Shown: positions 36,116 through 44,697 of the stretch, piece after piece
Position numbering within the stretch: position 1 is the stretch's first letter
Layout of the letters: each line of letters begins with the position of its first letter
NCBI RefSeq assembly: GCF_019740315.1
Contig: NZ_JAHXZR010000003.1
Span: 496,001-560,000, forward strand
DNA length: 64,000 bases
DNA from: Oceanobacter mangrovi
GTDB taxonomy: Bacteria > Pseudomonadota > Gammaproteobacteria > Pseudomonadales > Oceanobacteraceae
Direction: 5' to 3'
Position numbers and translations under genes: made by a program
The notes under the pieces: model-generated
The model's database searches: none
What the model was told of the DNA's origin: nothing
The model's input: the letters and a program-made list of their open reading frames with translations, nothing else

Positions 36116-36673
36116 GTGAGGGGAAAACAAGCTCTTACCACAGGTGAAGTGGCCAAATATTGTGGTGTGAATTTCAGAACTGTGATCCGCTGGATTGAGC
36201 GCGGTCACCTGGAAGCGTACAAATTGCCGGGGCGTGGGGATAACCGTATTCCGCTGCCGGGCTTTATCAGTTTCCTGCAAAGCAACCAGATGCCGGTGCC
36301 CGATGAATTGCGTGAGCACGGTAAAACATTGCTGATTATGGCTGAGCCGGAAGATCTGGCCGCCGAGTTGGCGTCTACCGCCCGCCGGGCGGGTTGGGAC
36401 CCGATGGTTGCTGCCGATCCGATGCAATTTGGCTATGCGCTGGCGGAACAACAGCCGTCGGCGGTGGTGGTATCGGGTGAGGATATGGTGCAGGCGTTCA
36501 ACCGCTTGCGGCGTGATGCCGAAAGCCCGGAAATCCTCTGTATTCTTGCCAGTGCCGACACGCCGGTTGGGGTGAGCACAGATGGCTGGTGTCGGATACA
36601 ATGGCCAACAGAACAGAAACGCTTCAGCGGTTTGTTGGACATGAGTGAAAGCCCTGCCCAACGACCGGCATGA
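36116..36673 (+). CDS. HTH (excisionase/MerR-type) DNA-binding protein with receiver-like C-terminus
   Basis: A 185-aa predicted transcription factor. Residues 8-50 form an excisionase-type HTH (LTTGEVAKYCGVNFRTVIRW) with a basic wing (LPGRGDNRIPL). The C-terminal part resembles a receiver fold by pattern (LLIMAEPEDLAAEL at its start, AVVVSGEDMVQ where the phosphate site would be), without a normal acidic pocket. I chose the GTG at 36116 because homologues I remember start just before the HTH. It lies between the divergent REC/EAL regulator and the hybrid kinase, suggesting it is the DNA-binding output of this cluster. Confidence 0.72.
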   Translation: MRGKQALTTGEVAKYCGVNFRTVIRWIERGHLEAYKLPGRGDNRIPLPGFISFLQSNQMPVPDELREHGKTLLIMAEPEDLAAELASTARRAGWDPMVAADPMQFGYALAEQQPSAVVVSGEDMVQAFNRLRRDAESPEILCILASADTPVGVSTDGWCRIQWPTEQKRFSGLLDMSESPAQRPA

Positions 36674-36732
36674 CATAATACCTGCGGTTAATAAACGCGG
36701 GCGCAGTCTCAGGGAAGGCAGATTTACAGGTG

Positions 36733-38808
36733 ATGGCAGAACTCTCGGTATATTACTGGCTAGGCATCCTGCTGGTGCTATTGTTGTTGCTGGTCGCTGC
36801 CTGGCTGCTGTTGCGCAATCGCCAGCTGGAACGTGATAACCGCTGTCTGCATCAGCAGAATCGCAATCGTATGGCCTGGTGGTGGCAAGGCCCGGACTTG
36901 CTGGTACGGCTCGATGCTGGCGGCAAAATACTGGAATTCAACCACGCCGGGGCGGGTCTGGATCTGCGCGATGACGCGCTGTTCATAGATTTGTTGCCTG
37001 AAAGCAGTCGTGATTATTTCTTGCAAGCCTTTCAGGGCGCGCTGGTAGGCGCCGCTCCCGATGCTTTTGAAGTGCTTCATGAAGATGGTCTCAGCGCTAG
37101 TGAAATTCTTCTGACCGGCATCAGTTCGGACGGTGAAAGACAAGTGATGGTGGTGGTGCATGATCTCACTCGCATTGCTGTCAGCCGTCAGCAGCTGATT
37201 GCTGACAAGGATCAGGCTGAGCGGGCGAATCTGGCCAAAAGCCGTTTCCTCGCCAGTATGAGTCATGAGATCCGTACCCCCATGACCGGCTTGCTGGGCA
37301 TGGTGTCGTTGATGGAGCAGACCGATCTCAACGAGGAACAGCAGGGTTTTCAGCGAGTGATCCAGAGTTCTTCTGAACATTTGCTGGCGATCATCAACGA
37401 TATCCTCGACATTTCCCGTATCGACGCCGGCAAGATGAGCCTGGAAGAGGAAGTGTTCGATCTGCCTGAGCTGGTGCAAAACCTGCTCGATATGGTGTCT
37501 GGCAAGGTGCAGGAAAAGCGCCTGTCATTACAGTCTTTTGTTGACGATCAGCTGCCTGACAAGCTGGTTGGCGATCCCATGCGGATTCGCCAGATTCTGA
37601 TCAACTACCTCAACAACGCCATCAAGTTCACCCGCGAAGGGCATGTCTTGCTGCGCGTGGCGCTGGTGCGCGATCTGCACAGTTCGGTGCAATTACGTTT
37701 TTCGGTGGAAGACTCGGGCATTGGGATTGGTGCCAACCGGGTGATGGCGCTGTTTGAGGAATACAGCTTTGCTCATGGCCGTATTTCGGCGGATGCAGGC
37801 GGCAGTGGTCTGGGGCTGAGTATTTGTCAGCGGCTGGCAAAACTGATGAATGGCCACGTTGGCGTGGTCAGCAGCCCTGGCATTGGCTCTAACTTCTGGT
37901 TTGATGTTACCTTGCCGGTGGCCGTTTGTGAGCAGAAACCGCAACCTGCCACGCTGCTGCCAACCGAAAAATCCATCTGGATCGTCGATGACCTGCTGGT
38001 CAACCGCACCCTGTTGATTTCGGTGGCTCGCAGCATGGATATGATGAGCCGCGATTTCACCAGTGCCGCTGAACTATTACCGTTGCTGGCCAATGAGCAG
38101 CCCGCCTTGCTGGTGATTTCCCAACGCTGTTACGAAGAAAGTCCGGCTGAATTCCGTCGCCTGTTGCAGCAACGGCAGATGCATGTTGGGCTGTCGTCAC
38201 CGGATGTGTTGACCACTGGCAAGAACGAGCTGCTGGCAGCGGGCATTGGCGCCTATTGGGACTGGCCGATCAGCCAGAGCAACCTGAAAGAATTGTTGAA
38301 CGTGCTACTGCATACTGCCTTGCCGGTGCCCCAGCTGATTACCCGCGCCAGTCGTTATCTTCACCGTCGCCACGACGAACAGGTGGCACCGGTCCTTGCG
38401 GATAACGCTGACGTACTGCAAGGCTGTCGGATTCTGCTGGCGGAAGATAACCCGGTGAACCAGAAAGTCGCTGGCCAGATGCTGAAACGGCTGGGCTGTG
38501 AGGTCACCATTGTTGATAACGGCCAGCAGGCGGTACAGAAGAGTGCCGAGGCGGAATTTGATCTGCTGTTGATGGACTGTCATATGCCGGTGATGGATGG
38601 CATGCAGGCCTGTCAGGAGATTCGCCAGCGCGAGCAACGGCAAGGGCTGGTCGCCTTGCCGATTGTGGCCTTGTCCGCCGATGTGATGGCGGATCGCAAG
38701 GCCGAATGTGAGGCGGTGGGTATGAACGGTTATCTGGCCAAACCGATCCGGCTGGAAGATTTGCGGCGTGAATTACCGGAGTTTCTGGCACCGGTAATTC
38801 ACCGCTGA
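36733..38808 (+). CDS. Hybrid sensor histidine kinase (TM-PAS-HisKA-HATPase-pseudoREC-REC)
   Basis: A 691-aa hybrid kinase. One N-terminal TM helix (residues 6-25) is followed by a PAS-like region (about 40-150). HisKA has His178 in SMSHEIRTPM, and HATPase_c carries the N, G1 and G2 boxes (NYLNNAIKFT, EDSGIGI, GGSGLGLSICQ). A first receiver-like domain (about 415-525) has WIVDD but no Asp at the phosphate site (LLVISQR). A second is a complete receiver with Asp615 in LLLMDCHMPVMDG. It starts 59 bases after the HTH gene stop. The likely substrate is the REC regulator or a distant Hpt. The start may also be the GTG at 36730. Confidence 0.9.
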   Translation: MAELSVYYWLGILLVLLLLLVAAWLLLRNRQLERDNRCLHQQNRNRMAWWWQGPDLLVRLDAGGKILEFNHAGAGLDLRDDALFIDLLPESSRDYFLQAFQGALVGAAPDAFEVLHEDGLSASEILLTGISSDGERQVMVVVHDLTRIAVSRQQLIADKDQAERANLAKSRFLASMSHEIRTPMTGLLGMVSLMEQTDLNEEQQGFQRVIQSSSEHLLAIINDILDISRIDAGKMSLEEEVFDLPELVQNLLDMVSGKVQEKRLSLQSFVDDQLPDKLVGDPMRIRQILINYLNNAIKFTREGHVLLRVALVRDLHSSVQLRFSVEDSGIGIGANRVMALFEEYSFAHGRISADAGGSGLGLSICQRLAKLMNGHVGVVSSPGIGSNFWFDVTLPVAVCEQKPQPATLLPTEKSIWIVDDLLVNRTLLISVARSMDMMSRDFTSAAELLPLLANEQPALLVISQRCYEESPAEFRRLLQQRQMHVGLSSPDVLTTGKNELLAAGIGAYWDWPISQSNLKELLNVLLHTALPVPQLITRASRYLHRRHDEQVAPVLADNADVLQGCRILLAEDNPVNQKVAGQMLKRLGCEVTIVDNGQQAVQKSAEAEFDLLLMDCHMPVMDGMQACQEIRQREQRQGLVALPIVALSADVMADRKAECEAVGMNGYLAKPIRLEDLRRELPEFLAPVIHR

Positions 38809-38845
38809 TTGCCTCTAAGCATGCTAACGCCGGGTTTACAAACGC

Positions 38846-39253
38846 TCAGAGCACGCTGCCGTAAGGAATAAAGCGGTTACTGGTCATGCTTTTGATGGTA
38901 CGGATTGAGTCCTTGCTGGCGGCCTGACCCTGCTGTTTCAACCAGCGGAATGCCCAGATGGCGGGATTACGATTGCCGCAATGCCAGCCGTCAAACTGCT
39001 GCTCAGCACAGACGTACCAGACGGCTACCTGCCACACCTGTTGCAGACTCAGCTGGCTCCAGACATTGGCCCACTGGCTTTCATCCAGCTGGGTCCAGAG
39101 TTTGGCCTGTTGCAGGTCGCTGGCGTCCTGTTGATTCTGGGTTAATTGCAGGCCAGCTGACAGCTCGGCCGGGATCACACTGATCAGGCGGCCAAGGGTA
39201 CTGGCATCAGGGCCGGAACTACTGCTGCTGGCCGGTTGCCATTGTTCGATCAT
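38846..39253 (-). CDS. Hypothetical protein, unknown function
   Basis: A 135-aa cytoplasmic protein rich in Gln, Trp and Ser (for example WANVWSQLSLQQVWQVAVWY). GGAGA lies six bases before the ATG at 39253, which is better than the upstream in-frame start at 39283. It has no signal peptide and no recognised motif. It is convergent with the hybrid kinase and divergent from the acyltransferase. Confidence 0.6.
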   Translation of the reverse strand: MIEQWQPASSSSSGPDASTLGRLISVIPAELSAGLQLTQNQQDASDLQQAKLWTQLDESQWANVWSQLSLQQVWQVAVWYVCAEQQFDGWHCGNRNPAIWAFRWLKQQGQAASKDSIRTIKSMTSNRFIPYGSVL

Positions 39254-39395
39254 CGGGATTCTCCACGAAAGATAGAGCGACACTGCTCAATAAAACGGCC
39301 TTTACACTACCACAGTCCCGAATTCGCCTTAACAGGAGCGTCGACTTCAGGCATCATCCACGCCGCCTTTTTTCTGTCTGAACTCCCAAACTCCA

Positions 39396-40541
39396 ATGCA
39401 AGATTTATACGCCGATATTCGCCCCTACCAGGATGATGAAGTTGCTGTCGTACTGGATCGTATTTGTCGTTCCGAGACTCTCCATCGTGCTTTGCTGAAG
39501 TACCGGTTGGGGTTCTTGCCGCACTGGCTGCGCGAGCTGATGCTGCCGCTTGCCCGCAAGTTGCTGGAGCGCCAGATGGCGGATGTTCAGACAGTGCAGC
39601 AATTTCAGGTCTGGATGGGTAAATGGGTGGAAAAGCTGCTGGCCAAAACTACCACGGATGTGGTGGTGCGCGGGCTTGATAGTATGGCACCGAATCAGGG
39701 CCATCTGTGGATCTCCAACCATCGCGATATCGCCATGGATCCAACCCTGATTAACTATTCGCTGCATATAGCCGGCTGGCCAACCTCGCGCATTGCCATT
39801 GGTGACAACCTGCTGAGCCACCCCGATGTTGCAGATGTGATGCGTTTGAACAAGTCTTTCATTGTTAAACGCAACATTACCAACAAGCGTGAGAAACTGG
39901 CGGCGTTGCAGAAGCTGTCCAATTTCATCCGTTTTACTCTCGATGAACCGGGTTCGGTGTGGATTGCCCAGCGTGAAGGTCGGGCCAAGAACGGTATCGA
40001 CCAGACCGATACCGCCGTGCTGAAAATGATGGCGTTGCAGGGGCGTGAGCGTTCCGAAGACTTTTGCGCCAGCATGACGGCCTTGCGGCCGGTGCCGGTC
40101 TGTATCCAGTACGAATGGGACCCGTGTGATGTCATGAAGGCGCGTGAGTTGGTAGCTCGTGCCCGTTATGGCAGTTACAGCAAGGAAGACGGCGAAGACA
40201 CCCGCAGCCTGTTGACCGGTATTACTGGGCATAAAGGCGTGGTGCATGTCGATTTTGGTCGTCCGCTGACGGCTGTCGAAATGGAGTCGGCGGATACCAT
40301 GGCGGCTGCCATTGACCAGCAAATTCGTGATATGACTGAAATATTACCGGTGCACAATGCGGCGCTCGGTCTGTTGCAGCGTGAATTTGGTAGTCATACC
40401 GAACTCAAGGCGGCGATGGTCAGCACTGAGCTGGAAAATCGACTGCTGCAACGTATTGAACACGAAGACCGTGATGTTCGTCGGCAGGTGCTGATGGGTT
40501 ACGCCATGCCAATCCTGCTGCAACACGGTTACACAGAATAA
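39396..40541 (+). CDS. Glycerol-3-phosphate/1-acyl-glycerol-3-phosphate acyltransferase-like protein
   Basis: A 381-aa protein with a PlsC/PlsB-type acyltransferase core. The catalytic block is ISNHRDIAMDP, and a later IAQREGRAKNG resembles the substrate-binding motif in related enzymes. The His-to-Asp spacing is one residue wider than the classic HX4D, and the exact substrate is uncertain. A role in phospholipid or cofactor-lipid acylation at the membrane is inferred. No clear ribosome binding site precedes the ATG. It is followed directly by the DUF4377-like lipoprotein gene. Confidence 0.8.
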   Translation: MQDLYADIRPYQDDEVAVVLDRICRSETLHRALLKYRLGFLPHWLRELMLPLARKLLERQMADVQTVQQFQVWMGKWVEKLLAKTTTDVVVRGLDSMAPNQGHLWISNHRDIAMDPTLINYSLHIAGWPTSRIAIGDNLLSHPDVADVMRLNKSFIVKRNITNKREKLAALQKLSNFIRFTLDEPGSVWIAQREGRAKNGIDQTDTAVLKMMALQGRERSEDFCASMTALRPVPVCIQYEWDPCDVMKARELVARARYGSYSKEDGEDTRSLLTGITGHKGVVHVDFGRPLTAVEMESADTMAAAIDQQIRDMTEILPVHNAALGLLQREFGSHTELKAAMVSTELENRLLQRIEHEDRDVRRQVLMGYAMPILLQHGYTE

Positions 40542-40578
40542 ATCTCGGCCGCCGAGCTTGATCGGCGCAGGAAACTCT

Positions 40579-41727
40579 ATGTTGGCTGTAAGCAAACGGA
40601 TTGTCGCAGGAATGGCGTTATTGCTGTCCTGCCTGATGTTGAGTGGTTGCCCGGAGCTCGGGCGTCACTGGGATGACCAAACCAAAACCCTCTACATCGA
40701 CTATTACAAGGAACAGTGTGACAGCAACAGTACCAGCCTGTGCTTCCGTGTGCGGGAAGATACCGATGACAGCTGGGAAGTCGCCGACGTTCCTTTCAGC
40801 GGCCTTGATGATTTCCTCTGGGGCTATCGCTACACCGCCACCGTCACCATCTCCTACGACGACAACGGCGACCCTGACGGCTACACCTACAAATCGACCA
40901 AAAGCGCCGTCGCGGTCAGTGCTGCTGAAGAAAGCTTTGCACTGACGCTCTATAGCGACGTTGGCATTGTCTACGCGCTGGATGCCGATAACTGGGAAAT
41001 GGGCAGTGAAGTCGACTTTGCCTGTAACACCGCCTGTGATGACCTCGACAGTGCAGTCTCCAATGCCTACGTAACCCAGCTGCAGTTCAGTGTCGATGGT
41101 GAAGGAGGCATCAGCCTTGATTCGGTGATTTGTGCCGCCTCCGAAGATGACTTCTCCAGCGACTGTGAAGGTGAAACCAATGTTTCCTGGTACATAGCGC
41201 CGGTGCAATCCGACTGCGGTTTGTCCGAACCCATGCTGTGCCTGTTGTTCAAGGTCAACAGCTCGGATGACTGGGAACTGTTGCCGTTGGAAGATGATAT
41301 CGAAGACTTCAGCCCGAGCTGGGGTTATCGCTACCATATCGATGTGGTCAAAACCGTCAGCAACGGCGGCATTATTACGGCAGCGGTATTGGATGAAGAC
41401 GATGACAGCCCGGATGAGCGCTTTGGCAGCAGCTACGATTATCGTATTGTGCTGCGGGCCAGTGGCCTGAGCAAAAGCAGCGGCGGCTATATCACTCTCT
41501 ATGATGAAGGCATCTCAATGGACTGTAGCTCCCACAGCTACTGTGATGACATCAATGATGCAATCAGTGACCTCGACGACGATGTGACGGAAAAATACAT
41601 GCTGGTAGAGGTGTACGTGGATTCCGACGGCACGCTGGTGGCGACGGACTATGACTGTGAGCGGGAATCCCTGACTTCCTTCCAGTCCTGTATCAGCAGC
41701 TTTGATGAAGTAACCTGGGGCATCTGA
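40579..41727 (+). CDS. Acidic lipoprotein with two DUF4377-like repeats
   Basis: A 382-aa lipoprotein. The signal peptide ends in LMLSGC (Cys24). The mature protein is strongly acidic (many Asp and Glu) and has several Cys pairs. Two copies of a domain with the pattern LCFRVRE..DSWEV..GLDDFLWGYRYTATV and LCLLFKV..DDWELL..DFSPSWGYRYHIDVV recall DUF4377. The Asp/Glu/Cys content could bind metal ions or stabilise the protein in saline periplasm. CAGGAAA before the ATG supports the start. Function unknown. Confidence 0.75.
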   Translation: MLAVSKRIVAGMALLLSCLMLSGCPELGRHWDDQTKTLYIDYYKEQCDSNSTSLCFRVREDTDDSWEVADVPFSGLDDFLWGYRYTATVTISYDDNGDPDGYTYKSTKSAVAVSAAEESFALTLYSDVGIVYALDADNWEMGSEVDFACNTACDDLDSAVSNAYVTQLQFSVDGEGGISLDSVICAASEDDFSSDCEGETNVSWYIAPVQSDCGLSEPMLCLLFKVNSSDDWELLPLEDDIEDFSPSWGYRYHIDVVKTVSNGGIITAAVLDEDDDSPDERFGSSYDYRIVLRASGLSKSSGGYITLYDEGISMDCSSHSYCDDINDAISDLDDDVTEKYMLVEVYVDSDGTLVATDYDCERESLTSFQSCISSFDEVTWGI

Positions 41728-41876
41728 TGCCGCTTGATGGTGGCTGCCTTCTGCGGCCACTTTGCGTTTCTTTACCTGGCGTCAATTGCGCTGGTGCGAC
41801 TGTTAACCCTGTATTAACGCTAATGCAGGTATGATGCAGCATTCATCGAATGGATTATCGCACCGGAGCTGCCACC

Positions 41877-43364
41877 ATGCCGCCAGGGCACTTTGACAAA
41901 ATCCCCTTACCTTCCATGGGCATCAAACACCTGTCCGGGCTGCTCTTGCTGCTGACTGTCAGTGGTTGCAGCTCCTTTGCCGACAAGTCGGGTTATCAGC
42001 AGGATATCCAGCAACAGCAGTCGCAGCTGGCCCATTGGCAGGCTGCCCAGCCTGCTGACGACAACTCTGCGCCTAACACTGCGGACAGCAGCAGTATTCT
42101 TGCACTGCTGGCGAGCGAGCAGCTGGAACAACTGGTACAGCAGAGCCTGACAGCCAATCCGGGATTGCAGCAGACCCTGTATACCTTACGTAAAACCCGT
42201 GCTGAGCGACGAGTGACCGATGCCAATGGCTGGCCGGAAGCGGATCTGTCGTTTTCGGGTCAGCGCAGCAAGGACTCTGGCAACAGCTTCAATGCTGCAG
42301 TCAGTGTCAGCTGGGAACTGGACCTGTGGGCGCAGTTGGCAGACAACCGTTCAGCTGCCAGCGAAGATGTTGCTGAACAGCTGGCGACCTTTCAGTCCGC
42401 CCGTGACACGCTGGTGGCCGAAGTCATGTCTGGTTGGTTGCAGCTGATCCAGCTGCAGCAGGCGATCAGTATTCAGCAGCAGTTGCTGGTCACCTTGCGG
42501 AATAACGAACAAACCATCCTCAGCCGTTATCGTTCCGGTATTGGCGAGCTGGATGACCTCGACAGCGCTCGCACCTCGCTGGCCAGTGCCGAAGCCACCC
42601 AGGCCGACAATCAATATCAGTTGGTGGCGGCCAAACGCAGTTTGCGGACGCTGTTGGGACTGGCCGACGATACCGAACTCGCCGCTCTGGGGTTGACCAT
42701 TCCGACGGATTTTCCTGCCGTTGGTATGCCCTTGATCGAACTGCCGGAACAGACACTGGCGCGGCGGCCGGATTTACTGGCCGCCTGGCATGCGCTGAAA
42801 GCGTCCGAGCTGCGTGTTGATATCGCCTATAAGGACATGCTGCCGAGTATCAGTTTGTCGGCCTCGTTGTCAGATTCCGGTGGCTCGCCGTCGGCGGCAC
42901 TGTTCGATAATCCGGTCTGGACCATTCTTGGGCAGCTGACAGCACCGCTGTTTCGCGCCGGTGCCTTGCAGGCGGCGGCTGACGCGGCGGAATACAGCGC
43001 TGCCCAGTCAGCCCAGAGCTATCGAGAAACCCTGCTGACTGCGGTGCAGGAAGTCGAAAATGCACTCGACCTTGAACGCTCACTGCAGCTTCAGCAAGCC
43101 GCGACCGAACAATCGTTGCAGACGGCCATTCGCAACGAACAACGCTATCAGCAACGCTATCGCGCCGGGCTGGCAACACTGCTGGAACTGTTGAACGTAC
43201 AGCAGAGCCGCTACAGCCAGCAAAGCCAGCTCAACAGCTTGACCTATCAACGTCTGAATAACCGTATCACTCTGGGACTGGCGCTTGGCCTGCCGGGTGT
43301 TAGCTCGAATCAATCCAACCTGTCCACCACTTCAACCCTGTCAGATGCATCGGAGGCTCGCTGA
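41877..43364 (+). CDS. Outer-membrane efflux lipoprotein (NodT/OprM family)
   Basis: TolC-type outer-membrane channel of 495 aa. A lipoprotein signal ends in VSGC (Cys31 with this start). Two OEP repeats are visible, with LVQQSLTANPGLQQTLY, ELDLWAQLADNRSAASED and, in the second half, RRPDLLAAWHALKASELRVDIAYKDMLPSISLSA. GGAG eight bases upstream supports the ATG at 41877; an internal ATG at 41916 gives a more usual signal length. It is the first gene of the RND-plus-two-component operon and supplies the channel for the pump encoded after it. Confidence 0.9.
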   Translation: MPPGHFDKIPLPSMGIKHLSGLLLLLTVSGCSSFADKSGYQQDIQQQQSQLAHWQAAQPADDNSAPNTADSSSILALLASEQLEQLVQQSLTANPGLQQTLYTLRKTRAERRVTDANGWPEADLSFSGQRSKDSGNSFNAAVSVSWELDLWAQLADNRSAASEDVAEQLATFQSARDTLVAEVMSGWLQLIQLQQAISIQQQLLVTLRNNEQTILSRYRSGIGELDDLDSARTSLASAEATQADNQYQLVAAKRSLRTLLGLADDTELAALGLTIPTDFPAVGMPLIELPEQTLARRPDLLAAWHALKASELRVDIAYKDMLPSISLSASLSDSGGSPSAALFDNPVWTILGQLTAPLFRAGALQAAADAAEYSAAQSAQSYRETLLTAVQEVENALDLERSLQLQQAATEQSLQTAIRNEQRYQQRYRAGLATLLELLNVQQSRYSQQSQLNSLTYQRLNNRITLGLALGLPGVSSNQSNLSTTSTLSDASEAR

Positions 43365-43365
43365 G

Positions 43366-44697
43366 ATGAGTGCCCAACAATCCCCCTCATCCTCGTCAGT
43401 CAAATTTGTCTGGGTTGGTGTTGCCGTCGTTTTTGTCGCAATCGTCTGGTTCTGGAACAGCAGCCAGATGGCGGCGCAGTCAAGTCGACCGATGCCCGGC
43501 GGACAGCCTGGTGGAGCACCGACGGCGTCATCAGGACCGGCGTCATCAGGAGCAGCAACCGGTCAGCCTGCGGGTAAGCCGTCCGGCAGCAAGCCCGCCA
43601 CCAATACCGACGCTGCCAATATTCGTGTGGTTGAAGCCACTGCTGGCCAGTATCAGGCCCAGCTCAGCGGTTATGGTGCAGCGTCAGCCCGCTTTGAACT
43701 GACACTGACCGCTAAAGTCAGTGGCGTGGTGGAATCGCTGGCGGCCGACTTCGAATCCGGCACTCTGGTGAAGCGTAATCAGCTGTTGGCGCAGCTGGAA
43801 GACAGTGATTACCGCTCGGCGGTGGCCACTGCCAGACAAAACCTTGCTGATGCCAAAGTCACCTTGCTGGAAGAACAGCGTGAATATCAGCAGGCTGCGG
43901 CCGACTGGCAAGCCGCCGGATTAGATGGTGAACCGGACTCTCCGTTACTGTTGCGAAAACCACAGCTGGAGGCCGCCGAAGCTGCTCTGGCAACGGCACA
44001 AGCAAGCCTGACAGCTGCCAACAAGGATCTGCAATCAACCCGAATTACAGCGCCGTTTGACGCGCTGGTGGTGAACCGTAGCCTGATTCCGGGCGGTTAT
44101 GTTAGCACCGGTGGTGAAGTGGCGAGCCTCTACAGCACGGATCGTATCGAAATTCCGGTGGCCTTCTCCGAACGTGAATGGCTGATGCTGCCGGATGGAT
44201 TGACGTTGCAGAAGCAGCGTTGGCCGGTACAGATACGCGCGGTGGAATCTGGCTATCAATGGCAGGGTTACGTCAACCGGGTGGAACAACATCTGGATAC
44301 CGATACCCGCCAGCGCTCCTTGATCGTCGCGCTCGACAAGCCATTTGAGCAACAGCCAATCCTGCCGCCAGGCACCTTTGTGGAAATCAGTCTGCAGGGC
44401 AAACAGGTTGACCAGGTCTGGAAACTGCCAGCCTCGGCGCTGAGCCAGCGCGGTGATATCTGGTTTGTTGGCGATAACAAGCAGCTGGCACGTCGTGCTG
44501 CCAGCGTGTTGTTCTCGGACGCCAGTTCGATTTATGTGCAGGTGCCTGCAGGACTGACCGGCAAACAGCTGGTGGTGATGCAGCCGCTGTCGAGCTATGC
44601 CGAAGGTTCGCTGGTTGAGCCGAAAGTGGTCGAGGCTGGCGCTTCTGGTTTGACCCAGGATGACCAGCAGCACAGCGGAGAAGCTGGCTATGAGTAA
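43366..44697 (+). CDS. RND efflux periplasmic adaptor with N-terminal membrane anchor
   Basis: Membrane-fusion protein of 443 aa. It has one N-terminal TM helix (VGVAVVFVAIVWFW), an unusually long Pro/Gly/Ser/Ala/Thr-rich linker (residues about 40-75) and then the lipoyl, hairpin and barrel domains (VSGVVESLAADFESGTLVKRNQLLAQLED and the matching TRITAPFDALVVN half). There is no lipobox, so it is held by the TM helix. GGAGG just upstream supports the ATG at 43366, and the gene overlaps the permease start by eight bases. Confidence 0.92.
   Translation: MSAQQSPSSSSVKFVWVGVAVVFVAIVWFWNSSQMAAQSSRPMPGGQPGGAPTASSGPASSGAATGQPAGKPSGSKPATNTDAANIRVVEATAGQYQAQLSGYGAASARFELTLTAKVSGVVESLAADFESGTLVKRNQLLAQLEDSDYRSAVATARQNLADAKVTLLEEQREYQQAAADWQAAGLDGEPDSPLLLRKPQLEAAEAALATAQASLTAANKDLQSTRITAPFDALVVNRSLIPGGYVSTGGEVASLYSTDRIEIPVAFSEREWLMLPDGLTLQKQRWPVQIRAVESGYQWQGYVNRVEQHLDTDTRQRSLIVALDKPFEQQPILPPGTFVEISLQGKQVDQVWKLPASALSQRGDIWFVGDNKQLARRAASVLFSDASSIYVQVPAGLTGKQLVVMQPLSSYAEGSLVEPKVVEAGASGLTQDDQQHSGEAGYE

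Noticed and set aside
39405-40322. Minus-strand frame opposite the acyltransferase
   Set aside because: Shadow of a conserved gene; no start signal.
40544-40556. CTCGGC/GCCGAG dyad after the acyltransferase as a terminator
   Set aside because: No T-run follows and the next gene is only 22 bases away on the same strand; read-through is more likely.
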